This document shows positions 1-8,821 of a stretch of 64,000 bases of DNA, piece after piece. The translations under genes were made by a program, and so were the position numbers. Within the stretch, counting starts at the first letter, position 1, and each line of letters opens with the position of its first letter. This stretch comes from DASUXA01 sp036378155 (GTDB taxonomy: Bacteria > Actinomycetota > Actinomycetes > Mycobacteriales > Micromonosporaceae): contig DASUXA010000016.1 in NCBI GenBank assembly GCA_036378155.1, positions 23,267 to 87,266 on the forward strand. Direction: 5' to 3'. The notes beneath the pieces were generated by a model. That model was given only the letters and a program-made list of their open reading frames with translations. It searched no databases and was not told where the DNA came from.

Positions 1-1162
1 CGCCCTCCTTCATCGCCTTCGCCCACGACGCCTCGTCGACGACCGGCTCGGACAGGAACAGGAAGTCCACGTTCGGCACGATCTCGGACAGCACGCTGAT
101 GCGGGTCTGCGCCAGCGGCGCGACCGCCTCGAACGCGGCGGCGTCGAAGTCCTCGGACCGCCACGGCGGCGACGGGATGGTGGCGGTACCGGTCAGCCAC
201 GGCTGGCAGGCAGCGACGAAGTCGGGCACGCTGAGCGCGCGGATGTACTCCCCGTTGAACGCGCGCAGCTTCTTCTCGTCGAAGAACGCCGGTGACGGGT
301 TGACGTCCTCGAGCCGGAACTCCTTCTCGATGACGTGCCACGGCACGATCTCGCGGTCGCCGGACGGCGCCCAGCCGAGCAGCATCAGGTAGTTGCGCAT
401 CGCGTCGGCGAGGTACCCCTCGTCGCGGTACGCCTCCAGGGCGACCTTGTCGCGCCGCTTGGACAGCTTCTGCCGCTTCTCGTTGACCACCACCGGCACG
501 TGCGCCCAGATCGGCGGCTCGTGGCCCAGCGCCTGCCACAGCAGTTGCTGCTTCGGCGTGTTGGGCAGGTGCTCCTCGGCGCGGATCACATGGGTGATCC
601 CCATCGTCATGTCGTCGACGACGTTGGCAAGCAGGAACACCGGCGACCCGTCGGAGCGGGCGATGACGAAGTCCTCGAGGAGCTTGTTTTCGAACGTCGG
701 CTCGCCGCGGATCAGGTCGACGACCCGGGTCACGCCGTCGTCGGGGGTACGGAACCGCAGCGCGCGACCCTCTCCGGGGCCGAGCCCGCGATCCCGGCAG
801 TAGCCGTCGTAGCCGGTGTACTGCGAGCCGGTGCGCTGCTGGATCTGCTCGCGTGTGCAGTCGCAGTAGTACGCGCGACCGGTCTCGTACAGCCGGCGCG
901 CGGCGGTGCGGTGCTCCGCCTCGTAGCTCGACTGGAAGTACGGCCCTTCGTAGCTGCCCCGGCTGATGCCCAGCCAGTCCAGCGCGGACAGGATGCCCTC
1001 GGTCCACTCCGGGCGGTTGCGCGCGGCGTCGGTGTCCTCGATACGCAGGACGAACACGCCGTCGTGCTGCTTGGCGTAGATCCAGTTCTGCAGCGCGGAC
1101 CGGGCGCCGCCGACGTGGAACATTCCAGTGGGAGAGGGGGCGAACCGTACACGTACCGTCAC
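1..1162 (-). CDS. gltX: Glutamate--tRNA ligase, 3' part outside the window
   Basis: This is a class I glutamyl-tRNA synthetase, which charges tRNA-Glu in the cytoplasm. The gene runs off the left edge, so about 387 N-terminal residues are visible and the C-terminal anticodon-binding part is missing. The GTG start at 1162 gives MTVRVRFAPSPTG. The HIGH-type signature reads PTGMFHVGGA near residues 11-20. The KMSKS-type loop reads KLSKR, encoded by the complement of 455-469. The tRNA-binding signature Y-x-x-R is not checked further. There is no good Shine-Dalgarno in front of the GTG, so a leaderless or weakly initiated message is possible. The next gene, at 1312, is divergent, so 1163-1311 should hold both promoters. 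Confidence 0.95.
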   Translation of the reverse strand, partial: MTVRVRFAPSPTGMFHVGGARSALQNWIYAKQHDGVFVLRIEDTDAARNRPEWTEGILSALDWLGISRGSYEGPYFQSSYEAEHRTAARRLYETGRAYYCDCTREQIQQRTGSQYTGYDGYCRDRGLGPGEGRALRFRTPDDGVTRVVDLIRGEPTFENKLLEDFVIARSDGSPVFLLANVVDDMTMGITHVIRAEEHLPNTPKQQLLWQALGHEPPIWAHVPVVVNEKRQKLSKRRDKVALEAYRDEGYLADAMRNYLMLLGWAPSGDREIVPWHVIEKEFRLEDVNPSPAFFDEKKLRAFNGEYIRALSVPDFVAACQPWLTGTATIPSPPWRSEDFDAAAFEAVAPLAQTRISVLSEIVPNVDFLFLSEPVVDEASWAKAMKEG

Positions 1163-1311
1163 GAGACCAGCCTACGGTCGCCGCCCCGCCGGTCCGCCAC
1201 CAGGTTTCCGCGCCGCCACCCGTCGCGAACAACGTGACCAGATGTCCACTTCCCGGTTGGTCCCCGAAGCGGTAGCCTCCGCACGTCATTGCGTACCCCG
1301 GGGGAGGGACG

Positions 1312-2547
1312 ATGCTCGAGCCGCGACGGCGAAGCGGGCGGCGCGTGCGTGGGATGTATCTGGTCGGCGCCACGCTGACCTGCCTACTTGTTGCCGGCTG
1401 CGGTCCGGCATCCAGCGAGACTGCTCGATGGAGCGGCGGGACCGGCGCGGGCGCCGGCAGCGGCGCGTCCACCTCGTCGGTCGAGGTGACCTTCACGCCG
1501 AGTGACGGCGCGACGAACATCTCACCGACCGATCCGGTGACGGTCACCGCGACGGGCGGCACCATCCAGTCGGTCGTGATGACCAACCCGGACGGCAAGC
1601 AGGTGAAGGGCGCCCTCGCCGAGGACACGCTGTCGTGGAAGACCGCGGAACCGCTGGGCTACGACAAGACGTACACGATCAACGTCGAGGCGGTCGACAC
1701 CGCCGGCAAGACGACCACGAAGACGAGCAGGTTCACGACGGTCAAGCCGGGCAACATGACCCTGCCGTACCTGCGTCCGGACACCAACGGCGGGACGTTC
1801 GGCATCGGCGAGCCCATCGTGGTGCGCTTCGACGAGCCGATTCCCGACCGTTCGATCGCCGAGAAGGCGCTGCGGGTCACCACGAATCCGCCGGTGGAGG
1901 GTCGCTGGCACTGGTTCGACAAGCAGGAGCTGCACTGGCGACCGGCGAAGTACTGGACACCGGGCACCAAGGTCAGCGTGCAGGCGAAGGTGTACGGGGT
2001 GAACTTCGGCGGCAACCTGTGGGGTCAGGCGGACCGGTCCATCTCGTTCACCATCGGACGCTCGAAGATCGCCCGAGCCGACAACAACACCCACCACATG
2101 CTCGTGTACATCGACGGCAAGCAGGTCCGTGACATTCCGGTGAGCATGGGCATGGGCGGGTCCACGGTCGGCGCGAACGGGCAGGTCATCGACTTCTGGA
2201 CGCGCAGCGGTCCGCACGTCGTGCTCGACAAGCAGCCGGTGGTGCGGATGAGCTCGGCGAGCTACGGCATCACCGACCCGAAGAGCAAGTACTACTACGA
2301 CGAGGACATCAAGCTCGCCGTGCACATCTCGTACGCGGGTGAATACGTGCACCTGGCGGACTGGAACATCTGGGCGCACGGGTACCGGAACACCTCGCAC
2401 GGCTGCATCAACGTCGGTCCGGCGAACGCCCAGTGGTTCTACGACACCTTCGGACCCGGCGACGTCGTCGAGGTGACCGGCAGCCCGAAGACCCTCAATC
2501 CGCGCGACGGGCTGGGGGACTGGGTGATCCCCTGGTCGCAGTGGTAA
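1312..2547 (+). CDS. L,D-transpeptidase lipoprotein (Ig-like domain plus YkuD domain)
   Basis: The product is a 411-residue cell-envelope L,D-transpeptidase, the class that forms 3-3 cross-links in actinobacterial peptidoglycan. The arginine-rich N-terminus, hydrophobic stretch and lipobox LLVAGC near residues 25-30 indicate a lipoprotein. An Ig-like domain covers roughly residues 55-150, followed by a second linker domain. The YkuD domain is C-terminal with the catalytic motif SHGCINVG, His363 and Cys365. The ATG at 1312 was chosen because GGGGAGGGAC lies five bases upstream; an ATG 14 codons later would also leave a signal peptide. Length and layout match mycobacterial LdtMt2-type enzymes. 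It is monocistronic and ends in a strong hairpin at 2583-2617. Confidence 0.93.
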   Translation: MLEPRRRSGRRVRGMYLVGATLTCLLVAGCGPASSETARWSGGTGAGAGSGASTSSVEVTFTPSDGATNISPTDPVTVTATGGTIQSVVMTNPDGKQVKGALAEDTLSWKTAEPLGYDKTYTINVEAVDTAGKTTTKTSRFTTVKPGNMTLPYLRPDTNGGTFGIGEPIVVRFDEPIPDRSIAEKALRVTTNPPVEGRWHWFDKQELHWRPAKYWTPGTKVSVQAKVYGVNFGGNLWGQADRSISFTIGRSKIARADNNTHHMLVYIDGKQVRDIPVSMGMGGSTVGANGQVIDFWTRSGPHVVLDKQPVVRMSSASYGITDPKSKYYYDEDIKLAVHISYAGEYVHLADWNIWAHGYRNTSHGCINVGPANAQWFYDTFGPGDVVEVTGSPKTLNPRDGLGDWVIPWSQW

Positions 2548-2582
2548 TCCGGGTCGGATAGTCGTACGAGCGGAACGACGGG

Positions 2583-2617
2583 GAACGGGGTGGCATCCAC
2601 GGGATGCCACCCCGTTC
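2583..2617 (+). terminator. Strong hairpin after the L,D-transpeptidase gene
   Basis: A perfect inverted repeat with arms of 16 bases (2583-2598 and 2602-2617) and a three-base loop lies 36 bases after the stop codon. There is no U-run, which is usual for actinobacterial terminators. It may also act for transcription arriving from the right. Confidence 0.75.
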
Positions 2618-2767
2618 GCCGTCCGAGAGCGGTACCGGGGCGCGAGGCGGTACCAGCGCGCGGGGCGGCCCCCGGCGCGGGCGGACGCGCGCGGTGTGGC
2701 GGTACGGGTCGCGACAGTGGCGACCGCCGAACCGGGAGTCCTCAGTGGCCGGTCGGTACGGCAGGGC

Positions 2768-3442
2768 TCAGCGGGTGGTGCGGTGCACCCAGCGCGCGAC
2801 CGTGCCGAGCGCGAGCACCGCGATGAGCGCGACCAGCGCGCTGATCGCGACGGTACGCAGGAAGTTGCCGAACGCGCCGTCCACGTCGACCGTGATCGCG
2901 TCGAACTGCGGGCGGGTCTGCGCGGCGGCGACCGCGACCCCGTCGCCGGAGTGCGCCTCAGCCTCCTTGGTCACGTTGGTGAGCACCTGAGGCAGAGTGA
3001 CCGGGGCGTAGAACCAGCCGTCCGTGGTGGACGCGCCGGGGCGGCGGTCCGCCGGGCGGTACGCCTTGGGTCCACCGCTCGCCATCGGGTACAGCTCGTA
3101 CCGGGCGACGGGCTGGTCGCCGGCGAGCACGGTGACTTCGTACTTGGGCCCAAGCGCCGCCGGGTCGGGCGTGATCGGGTCGCCGGTGCGCCCCGACATC
3201 CAGCCGACCTCGAGCATCAACGTGTCGAACTCGTCGCGGTCGCCGTTCGCCGTGAACGTGAGCGGGCCGGCGAGGTCGGGACCGGCGAGCGTGACAGCGG
3301 TCGGGGTTTGCGAGGCGAGCGCGGGACCGGTGCCGACGACCAGACCCAGGAGCGCCCCTGCCACGACAACCCCGAGCCGCGCCGGCAGGCGGCTCATCCG
3401 TCCAGCCGCGCCTACCGGTGACGTGCTGAGGGAACGCGCCAT
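2768..3442 (-). CDS. Secreted protein with signal peptide and C-terminal membrane anchor
   Basis: I do not recognise the family. The 224-residue product has a signal peptide (arginine-containing N-terminus, hydrophobic core, likely cleavage after GPALA near residue 43), an extracellular part of about 140 residues, and one membrane segment near residues 192-213 followed by a short basic tail. This predicts a type I membrane protein facing outside. The ATG at 3442 is supported by GGAGG six bases upstream. The gene stands alone; the next minus-strand gene upstream is an MFS carrier 120 bases away. A small palindrome at 3462-3481 lies just upstream and could be regulatory. The protein has no cysteine pairs or recognisable catalytic motifs. 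Confidence 0.75.
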   Translation of the reverse strand: MARSLSTSPVGAAGRMSRLPARLGVVVAGALLGLVVGTGPALASQTPTAVTLAGPDLAGPLTFTANGDRDEFDTLMLEVGWMSGRTGDPITPDPAALGPKYEVTVLAGDQPVARYELYPMASGGPKAYRPADRRPGASTTDGWFYAPVTLPQVLTNVTKEAEAHSGDGVAVAAAQTRPQFDAITVDVDGAFGNFLRTVAISALVALIAVLALGTVARWVHRTTR

Positions 3443-3461
3443 GGACGACCTCCAAGCCCCG

Positions 3462-3481
3462 TACTGAGAGTCTCCTCAGTA
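3462..3481. promoter_or_regulatory. Short palindrome upstream of the secreted-protein gene
   Basis: TACTGAG and CTCAGTA form a seven-base inverted repeat with a six-base spacer, 20 bases before the start of the gene at 3442. It could be an operator, or a weak terminator for the MFS gene that ends at 3564. The sequence alone does not decide. Confidence 0.3.
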
Positions 3482-3563
3482 GACGCCGCCAGAGCGAATG
3501 ACGTTGTGCCGGAAGGTTAACGTTTCGGACACCTTCGCGCACGCCGGGGTCTCAGATACCGGT

Positions 3564-4856
3564 TCAGGGGACGTTGCGAATTCTGGTCACCAGCACCCCG
3601 CCGAGTACGGTAACCGCCGCTGTCAGCAGATACAGCACGGGATATCCGCCCAGCGACGCGACCACCGGCGCGGCGAGCGCCGGCGCGAGGACCTGCGGCG
3701 CGGAGTTGGCGATATTGACCACGCCGAGATCCTTGCCGCGGTCCGCGGCAGCCGGCAGCACCTGGGTGATCAGCGCGGCGTCGACCGCCACGTACACCCC
3801 GTACCCGCCGCCCAGCACAGCTGCCGCGACCACCGCGGTCGGCCAGGTCGGCACGGTCGCGAGCAGTACCGCCGCGACCGCCATGATCAGGCTGGACACC
3901 ACGACGAACACCCGGCGGCGACCGGTGCGGTCCGAGCGCCGCCCGGCGACCACGGTCGTCACCATCAGCGCCGCCGTGTACACCAGGATCAGGATCAGCA
4001 GACCGCCCTGCGGGTCCGGGTAGTGGACCGCGTCGGTCAGGAAGTACAGCAGGTACAGCGTGCCGAGCGAGTTGCCGAGCTGGACCAGGAACCGGGTGAG
4101 CCACGCCCAGCCGAAGTCGGGATGGCGCCGAGGGTCCACCCAGAACCCGGTCAACCAGGTGCGCCAGCCGTCCCGCCGGCGGTACCCGACCGGGAGCGGA
4201 TCGTCGCGGGTGCCGGTGGTGAACGGCAGCGCGAGCACCACCACCGCGACGGCGACCAGCAGGTACCCGGTGAGCACGGCGCGACGGGTCACCAGCAGGA
4301 CACCGAGCACCACGCCGAGCACCTGGGGGATGCCCACCCAGCCGGACACCGCGCCCCGCTGGACGACCGGTACCCGGTCCGGCACCGCCGCGCTGAGCGA
4401 GGCGAGCATCGCGTTGAAGCAGACCTGGGCGGCGACCCAGCCGATCGCGACCGCCGGCACGGTGTGCGCGGTGGCGAGCAGCGCCAGGGCGACCGCGCCG
4501 ACCAGCGCCCCGCCCAGGGTCCACGGGTGCCGGCGACCGAAGCGCGACGTGGTCCGGTCGGACAACGCGCCCGCCACCGGGTTCGCGACGACGGCAGCCA
4601 GCGCCCCCAGCCCGGTCACCCAGCCGAGCATCGCCTCCTTGTGCGCCGGGTCGATTGCCGCGACCTGCTCGGGCAGCAGCACCTGGATCGGCGTGAAGAA
4701 CGCCATCCACACCCCGAGGTTCGCCAGCACCAGCAGCCCGACCCAGGGCGCGCGGACCGGCGACGTCGGTTCGCGCAGCGCCGCCGGCAGCGCCACCCGC
4801 GCGTCGCCGGGGGCGTCGCCCGGTGGTTGCGCGTCGCCGTGCAACCCGGCGGTCAT
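3564..4856 (-). CDS. MFS transporter of the sugar (GPH/SUT-like) type
   Basis: This 430-residue inner-membrane carrier has about twelve hydrophobic segments. The loop after the second segment contains DRTTSRFGRRHPW, a pattern typical of glycoside-pentoside-hexuronide and sucrose-type MFS carriers. The ATG at 4856 overlaps the TGA of the upstream beta-glucosidase by four bases (ATGA), so the two are translationally coupled; longer upstream start choices would run into that gene and are less likely. The pairing suggests uptake of a beta-glucoside or other disaccharide that the GH1 enzyme then hydrolyses. The substrate itself cannot be read from the sequence. Confidence 0.88.
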   Translation of the reverse strand: MTAGLHGDAQPPGDAPGDARVALPAALREPTSPVRAPWVGLLVLANLGVWMAFFTPIQVLLPEQVAAIDPAHKEAMLGWVTGLGALAAVVANPVAGALSDRTTSRFGRRHPWTLGGALVGAVALALLATAHTVPAVAIGWVAAQVCFNAMLASLSAAVPDRVPVVQRGAVSGWVGIPQVLGVVLGVLLVTRRAVLTGYLLVAVAVVVLALPFTTGTRDDPLPVGYRRRDGWRTWLTGFWVDPRRHPDFGWAWLTRFLVQLGNSLGTLYLLYFLTDAVHYPDPQGGLLILILVYTAALMVTTVVAGRRSDRTGRRRVFVVVSSLIMAVAAVLLATVPTWPTAVVAAAVLGGGYGVYVAVDAALITQVLPAAADRGKDLGVVNIANSAPQVLAPALAAPVVASLGGYPVLYLLTAAVTVLGGVLVTRIRNVP

Positions 4857-6172
4857 GCCGACCGCCGCCCACGCTGCGCGGCGATCAGGTCCCGGTACCA
4901 GTCGAACGACGCTCTCGGGGTGCGCGCCTGGGTGTCGAAGTCGACGTGGACCAGCCCGAAGCGTTGGGTGTACCCCTCGGCCCACTCGAAGTTGTCCAGC
5001 AGCGACCAGACGAAGTACCCGCGCACGTCCACGCCTTCGCCGATCGCGGACGCCACCGCCCGGATGTGCCCGTCGAGGTACCGGATGCGCGCGTCGTCCT
5101 GCAACGGCTCCGGGTACGAGCAGCCGTTCTCGGTCACGTACAGCGGCGGCAGCGCCTCACCGTACCGGTCGCGCAGCAGCACCAGCAGTTGCCGCAGCCC
5201 GTCCGGCACCACCGGCCAGTCGAAGCCGGTCCGCGGGTACCCCTCCAGTTCGACGAACTCGAAGGGCAACCCGTCCTCCTCGTCCGGGGCGCGCACCCCG
5301 GTCGGGTTGTAGTAGTTGACGCCCAGGGCGTCCAGCGGCGCGGCGATCGTCTCCAGGTCGCCGTCGCGCACCGCCGAGGTGTCGAAGCCGTCCGGGTACC
5401 CCCGCCCGAACAGCGGATCGGTGAACAGCCGGTTGTGCAGCGCGTCGTACGTGTCGGCGGCGACGCGGTCGGCGTCGCGGTCGCCGACGACCCAGACCGG
5501 GGAGTAGTTGTTGGTGATCGCGACCGGGGCGCGGGTCGCCGCGCGCAGCGCAGCGACCGCCCGACCGTGTCCGAGCAACTGGTGGTGGGCGACCGGGAAC
5601 GCGTTGAACAGCAACATCTCGCCCGGGGCGTGGCTGCCCATGCCGTACCCGAGCGACATGTGCACGAACGGCTCGTTGAGCGTGATCCACAGGCGTACCC
5701 GGTCGCCGAGCGCGGTGCCGACCAGCCCGGCGTACTCGGCGAACCGCGCCGAGGTGTCCCGGTTGAGCCAACCGCCGGCGTCCTGCACCGCCTGGGGCAG
5801 ATCCCAGTGGTACAAGGTGACCACCGGGTCGATGCCCCGCGCCAGCAGCGCGTCGACCAATCGGTCGTAGAACGCCACACCGCGCGCGTTCGCCGGACCG
5901 GAGCCGTCCGGCTGGATGCGCGGCCAGGCGACGGAGAACCGGTACGCGTCGACGCCGAGGTCCGCCATCAGCGCCACGTCCTCGGCGTACCGGTGGTAGT
6001 GGTCGCACGCCACGTCGCCGGTACCGCCGTCGACGATGCGACCCGGCTCGTGCGCGAACGTGTCCCAGATCGACACGCCCCGACCGTCGTCGCGCACCGC
6101 GCCTTCGATCTGGTACGCCGAGGTCGCCACGCCCCATCGGAAGCCTGCCGGGAAGCGGAACGGTTCGCTCAT
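4853..6172 (-). CDS. Beta-glucosidase, glycoside hydrolase family 1
   Basis: The 439-residue cytoplasmic enzyme hydrolyses beta-glucosides with retention of configuration. GH1 hallmarks are clear: the N-terminal signature FPAGFRWGVATSAYQIEGA, the acid/base motif TLNEP with Glu167, and the nucleophile motif YVTENG with Glu348. No signal peptide is seen. The ATG at 6172 is chosen because AAGGAG stands six bases upstream; a longer ORF begins 15 codons earlier but lacks a binding site. It overlaps the following MFS carrier by four bases, which makes a two-gene uptake-and-cleavage operon. Upstream it is divergent from an aldo-keto reductase with about 100 bases of shared promoter region. No LacI-type regulator is next to it. 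Confidence 0.93.
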   Translation of the reverse strand: MSEPFRFPAGFRWGVATSAYQIEGAVRDDGRGVSIWDTFAHEPGRIVDGGTGDVACDHYHRYAEDVALMADLGVDAYRFSVAWPRIQPDGSGPANARGVAFYDRLVDALLARGIDPVVTLYHWDLPQAVQDAGGWLNRDTSARFAEYAGLVGTALGDRVRLWITLNEPFVHMSLGYGMGSHAPGEMLLFNAFPVAHHQLLGHGRAVAALRAATRAPVAITNNYSPVWVVGDRDADRVAADTYDALHNRLFTDPLFGRGYPDGFDTSAVRDGDLETIAAPLDALGVNYYNPTGVRAPDEEDGLPFEFVELEGYPRTGFDWPVVPDGLRQLLVLLRDRYGEALPPLYVTENGCSYPEPLQDDARIRYLDGHIRAVASAIGEGVDVRGYFVWSLLDNFEWAEGYTQRFGLVHVDFDTQARTPRASFDWYRDLIAAQRGRRSA

Positions 6173-6276
6173 GGCGCTCCTTCGCGACAGCGGTGAGGCG
6201 AACTGTAATCGCGGCATCGCCGCCCGCGGTAGCGGTGATCCGGGTGCGATCCCCGCGCAGTTGACATGATGGCGGG

Positions 6277-7257
6277 ATGGAGTACGTACGGCTCGGCTCG
6301 ACCGGCATGAAGGTGTCCCGGCTGTCGCTCGGCATGATGAGCTACGGCGACCCGCGTTGGCGCGACTGGGTGCTCGACGAAGCGGCGACCGAGCCGTTCG
6401 TGCGCCGGGCAGCCGAAGCCGGGATCAACTTCTTCGACACCGCGAACATGTACTCGCGGGGCGCGAGCGAGGAGGTCACCGGGCGGCTGCTGGCGAAGGT
6501 GTTCGACCGTCGCGAGGACTACGTGCTGGCGACGAAGGTGTACAACCCGATGGGTCCCGGCCCCAACGACCGGGGCTTGTCCCGTAAGCACATCCTCGCC
6601 TCGATCGACGACTCGCTGCGCCGGCTCGGCACGGACTACGTCGACCTGTACCAGATCCACCGCTGGGACTACGACACCCCGATCGAGGAGACCATGCGGG
6701 CGCTGCACGACGTGGTGCGCGCCGGCAAGGCGAGGTACATCGGCGCGTCGAGCATGTACGCCTGGCAGTTCGCCAAGGCGCAGCACGTCGCCGACCGGCA
6801 CGGCTGGACCCGGTTCGTGTCCATGCAGAACCACTACAACCTGGTGTACCGCGAGGAGGAGCGGGAGATGATCCCGCAGTGCCTCGACATGGGGGTCGGG
6901 ATCATCCCATGGAGCCCGCTGGCGCGTGGGCTGCTGACCGGCAGCCGGACCCGCGGCGGCGAGCGGCGCACGGTACGCGCCGGCAGCGACCCGTTCGCCG
7001 AGACGCTGTACGACGAAGCCGACTTCGACGTGGTGGACCGGCTGATCGAGGTCGCCCGCGAACGCGGTGAGCCGCCGGCGCGGATCGCGCTTGCCTGGCT
7101 GCTGCACCGTCCCGGGGTCACCGCTCCGATCATCGGCGCGACCAAGCTGAGCCATCTCGAGGACGCCATCGCCGCGACCGAGGTGACGCTGTCGGCGGAG
7201 GAGATGAAGGCGCTCGAGGAGCCGTACCGCCCGCACCCGATCCGCGGGCACCAGTGA
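6277..7257 (+). CDS. Aldo/keto reductase
   Basis: This 326-residue NADPH-dependent oxidoreductase acts on an unknown carbonyl substrate in the cytoplasm. The catalytic tetrad of the superfamily is visible as Asp54 and Tyr59 in NFFDTANMYS, Lys87 in ATKVYN, and His128 in YQIHRWD. The C-terminal cofactor region contains APIIGATKLSHLEDA. The sequence style is close to the YajO-like group. The ATG at 6277 begins right after GGCGGG. The downstream LigD-type gene follows after ten bases, so both are probably on one message, although no functional link is evident. It is divergent from the beta-glucosidase gene. Confidence 0.92.
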   Translation: MEYVRLGSTGMKVSRLSLGMMSYGDPRWRDWVLDEAATEPFVRRAAEAGINFFDTANMYSRGASEEVTGRLLAKVFDRREDYVLATKVYNPMGPGPNDRGLSRKHILASIDDSLRRLGTDYVDLYQIHRWDYDTPIEETMRALHDVVRAGKARYIGASSMYAWQFAKAQHVADRHGWTRFVSMQNHYNLVYREEEREMIPQCLDMGVGIIPWSPLARGLLTGSRTRGGERRTVRAGSDPFAETLYDEADFDVVDRLIEVARERGEPPARIALAWLLHRPGVTAPIIGATKLSHLEDAIAATEVTLSAEEMKALEEPYRPHPIRGHQ

Positions 7258-7267
7258 GGGTCCGCCG

Positions 7268-8632
7268 ATGCCCACCCCGGTAGAGGTCGTCGAGGTCGCC
7301 GGTCGCGAGGTGCGGATCAGCAACCCGGGCAAGGTGATGTTCCCGGCGACCGGGCACACCAAGCTCGACCTGGTCCGGTACTACCTGACCGTCGCCGACG
7401 GGGCGCTGCGCGGCGTGGCGGGGCGACCGATGGCGCTCAAGCGGTACGTGCACGGCATCGACGGGGAGTTCTTCTTCCAGAAACGCGCGCCGCAGTCGCG
7501 ACCGGAGTGGATCGAGACGGTGGAGTTGCGGTTCCCGTCCGGTCGTACCGCCCACGAGGTGGTCGTCCGCGACGCCGCGCAACTGGCGTGGGTGGTGAAC
7601 CTGGGCTGCATCGACCTCAATCCGCACCCGGTCCGCGCGGACGACCTCGACCACCCCGACGAGTTGCGGGTCGACCTGGACCCGGTACCGGGGGTGCCGT
7701 GGTCGGACGTCCGCGAGGTGGCGATGGTGGTCGGCACCACCCTCACCGACTTCGGGCTGGTGGGCTGGCCGAAGACGTCCGGGTCGCGGGGGCTGCACGT
7801 GTACGCGCGGATCGAGCGGCGGTGGACGTTCGGCGAGGTGCGCCGCGCCGCGTTGGCGCTCGCCCGCGAGGTGGAGCGACGGGTACCGGAGTTGGCGACC
7901 AGCGCCTGGTGGAAGGAGGAGCGGCACGGGGTGTTCCTCGACTACAACCAGAACGCCAAGGACCGCACCGTCGCCTCGGCGTACTCGGTGCGCCCGACGC
8001 CGACCGCGACCGTGTCCGCGCCGCTGCGCTGGGACGAGGTGCCCGACTGTGAGCTGGGCTCGTACACCCTGGACACGGTGCTGGACCGGTACGCGACGGT
8101 CGGCGACCCCTCGGCGGGCATCGACGAGTCGGTCGGTTCCCTGGTACCGCTGTTGACCCTCGCCGACGAGCAGGCGGCCGCCGGCATGGGCGACGCACCC
8201 TGGCCGCCGCACTACGCGAAGCAGGAGGGCGAGCCGCCGCGGGTACGCCCGTCGCAGCGGCGCACGGCGGACGGCGTGGTGCCGGAGCCCGCGCCCGGCA
8301 AGTCGGTCGGTCCGACCGGGCGGCGGCGTACCACCAAGCCGCTCATCGAGATCGCTCGTGCGGCGACCCGCGACGAGGCGCTGGCCGGGCTGGAGCGCTG
8401 GAAGGCGCGGCATCCGGACGTGGTGCCGCTGCTCGAGCCGGCGGACGTGCTGGTCGACTCGATGCGTGGACGCAACACCACGTGGACCCGGATCAGGATC
8501 AATTTGGAGCACGTACCGGAGCGGTCGCGCCCGGCTCAGGAGCCCCTGGAGGTCGACTACGACCCGTGGGCGGCGTACGAGGGACCGGACCGCTCCGGGC
8601 GGCTCGAACGCCCGAAGCGTCGCCGGACGTGA
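7268..8632 (+). CDS. LigD-type DNA polymerase/primase domain protein
   Basis: The N-terminal 300 residues form the polymerase (AEP primase) domain found in the NHEJ protein LigD. Visible marks are VRISNPGKVMFPATGHTK near residues 14-31, the metal-binding pair Asp136 and Asp138 in RVDLDPVPG, and the SGSRGLHVY motif. The protein has 454 residues and carries an extra C-terminal region of about 150 residues with no ligase or nuclease motifs. In complete LigD these activities are fused; here the polymerase domain stands alone, as in several actinomycetes. No Ku gene is in the window. Likely role is template-directed fill-in or primer synthesis during DNA end repair. It starts ten bases after the aldo-keto reductase. 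Confidence 0.88.
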   Translation: MPTPVEVVEVAGREVRISNPGKVMFPATGHTKLDLVRYYLTVADGALRGVAGRPMALKRYVHGIDGEFFFQKRAPQSRPEWIETVELRFPSGRTAHEVVVRDAAQLAWVVNLGCIDLNPHPVRADDLDHPDELRVDLDPVPGVPWSDVREVAMVVGTTLTDFGLVGWPKTSGSRGLHVYARIERRWTFGEVRRAALALAREVERRVPELATSAWWKEERHGVFLDYNQNAKDRTVASAYSVRPTPTATVSAPLRWDEVPDCELGSYTLDTVLDRYATVGDPSAGIDESVGSLVPLLTLADEQAAAGMGDAPWPPHYAKQEGEPPRVRPSQRRTADGVVPEPAPGKSVGPTGRRRTTKPLIEIARAATRDEALAGLERWKARHPDVVPLLEPADVLVDSMRGRNTTWTRIRINLEHVPERSRPAQEPLEVDYDPWAAYEGPDRSGRLERPKRRRT

Positions 8633-8666
8633 CCGTGGCGCCGACCGTCGACGGTCGAGATGTCGC

Positions 8667-8700
8667 GATGGGCGCACACCGCTCGTGGTGTGCGCCCATC
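8667..8700. repeat. Dispersed palindromic repeat, copy A
   Basis: Two perfect 14-base arms (8667-8680 and 8687-8700, arm GATGGGCGCACACC) flank a six-base loop. It is followed by GGGTGTACGCCTCG, which recurs beside copies C and B in related form. Similar palindromes with GATGT..ACATC or CACACC cores occur at 25255, 32526 and 51770, always between genes. It may also serve as a terminator for the LigD-type gene. Confidence 0.6.
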
Positions 8701-8770
8701 ACGACGGGTGTACGCCTCGGACGGGACGCCTCGCGTCCGCTGACCGAGTCGCGCGGTTCTGAATGGGAAC

Positions 8771-8801
8771 GGGGCCCGGCGCGCTGCGCGCGCCGGGCCC
8801 C
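8771..8801. terminator. GC-rich hairpin between convergent ligD-type gene and aceE
   Basis: Perfect 14-base arms (8771-8784 and 8788-8801) with a three-base loop lie 20 bases beyond the aceE stop codon. The position suits a terminator for aceE on the minus strand, and it can work in both directions. Confidence 0.75.
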
Positions 8802-8821
8802 ACCCGTCGATCAGAGCGCCG

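Larger units (their letters stand above)
8633..8821. other. Intergenic region between two convergent genes
   Basis: This gap separates the LigD-type gene from aceE, which converge. It holds a perfect long palindrome at 8667-8700 and a very GC-rich hairpin at 8771-8801. I see no gene in it. Confidence 0.7.
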
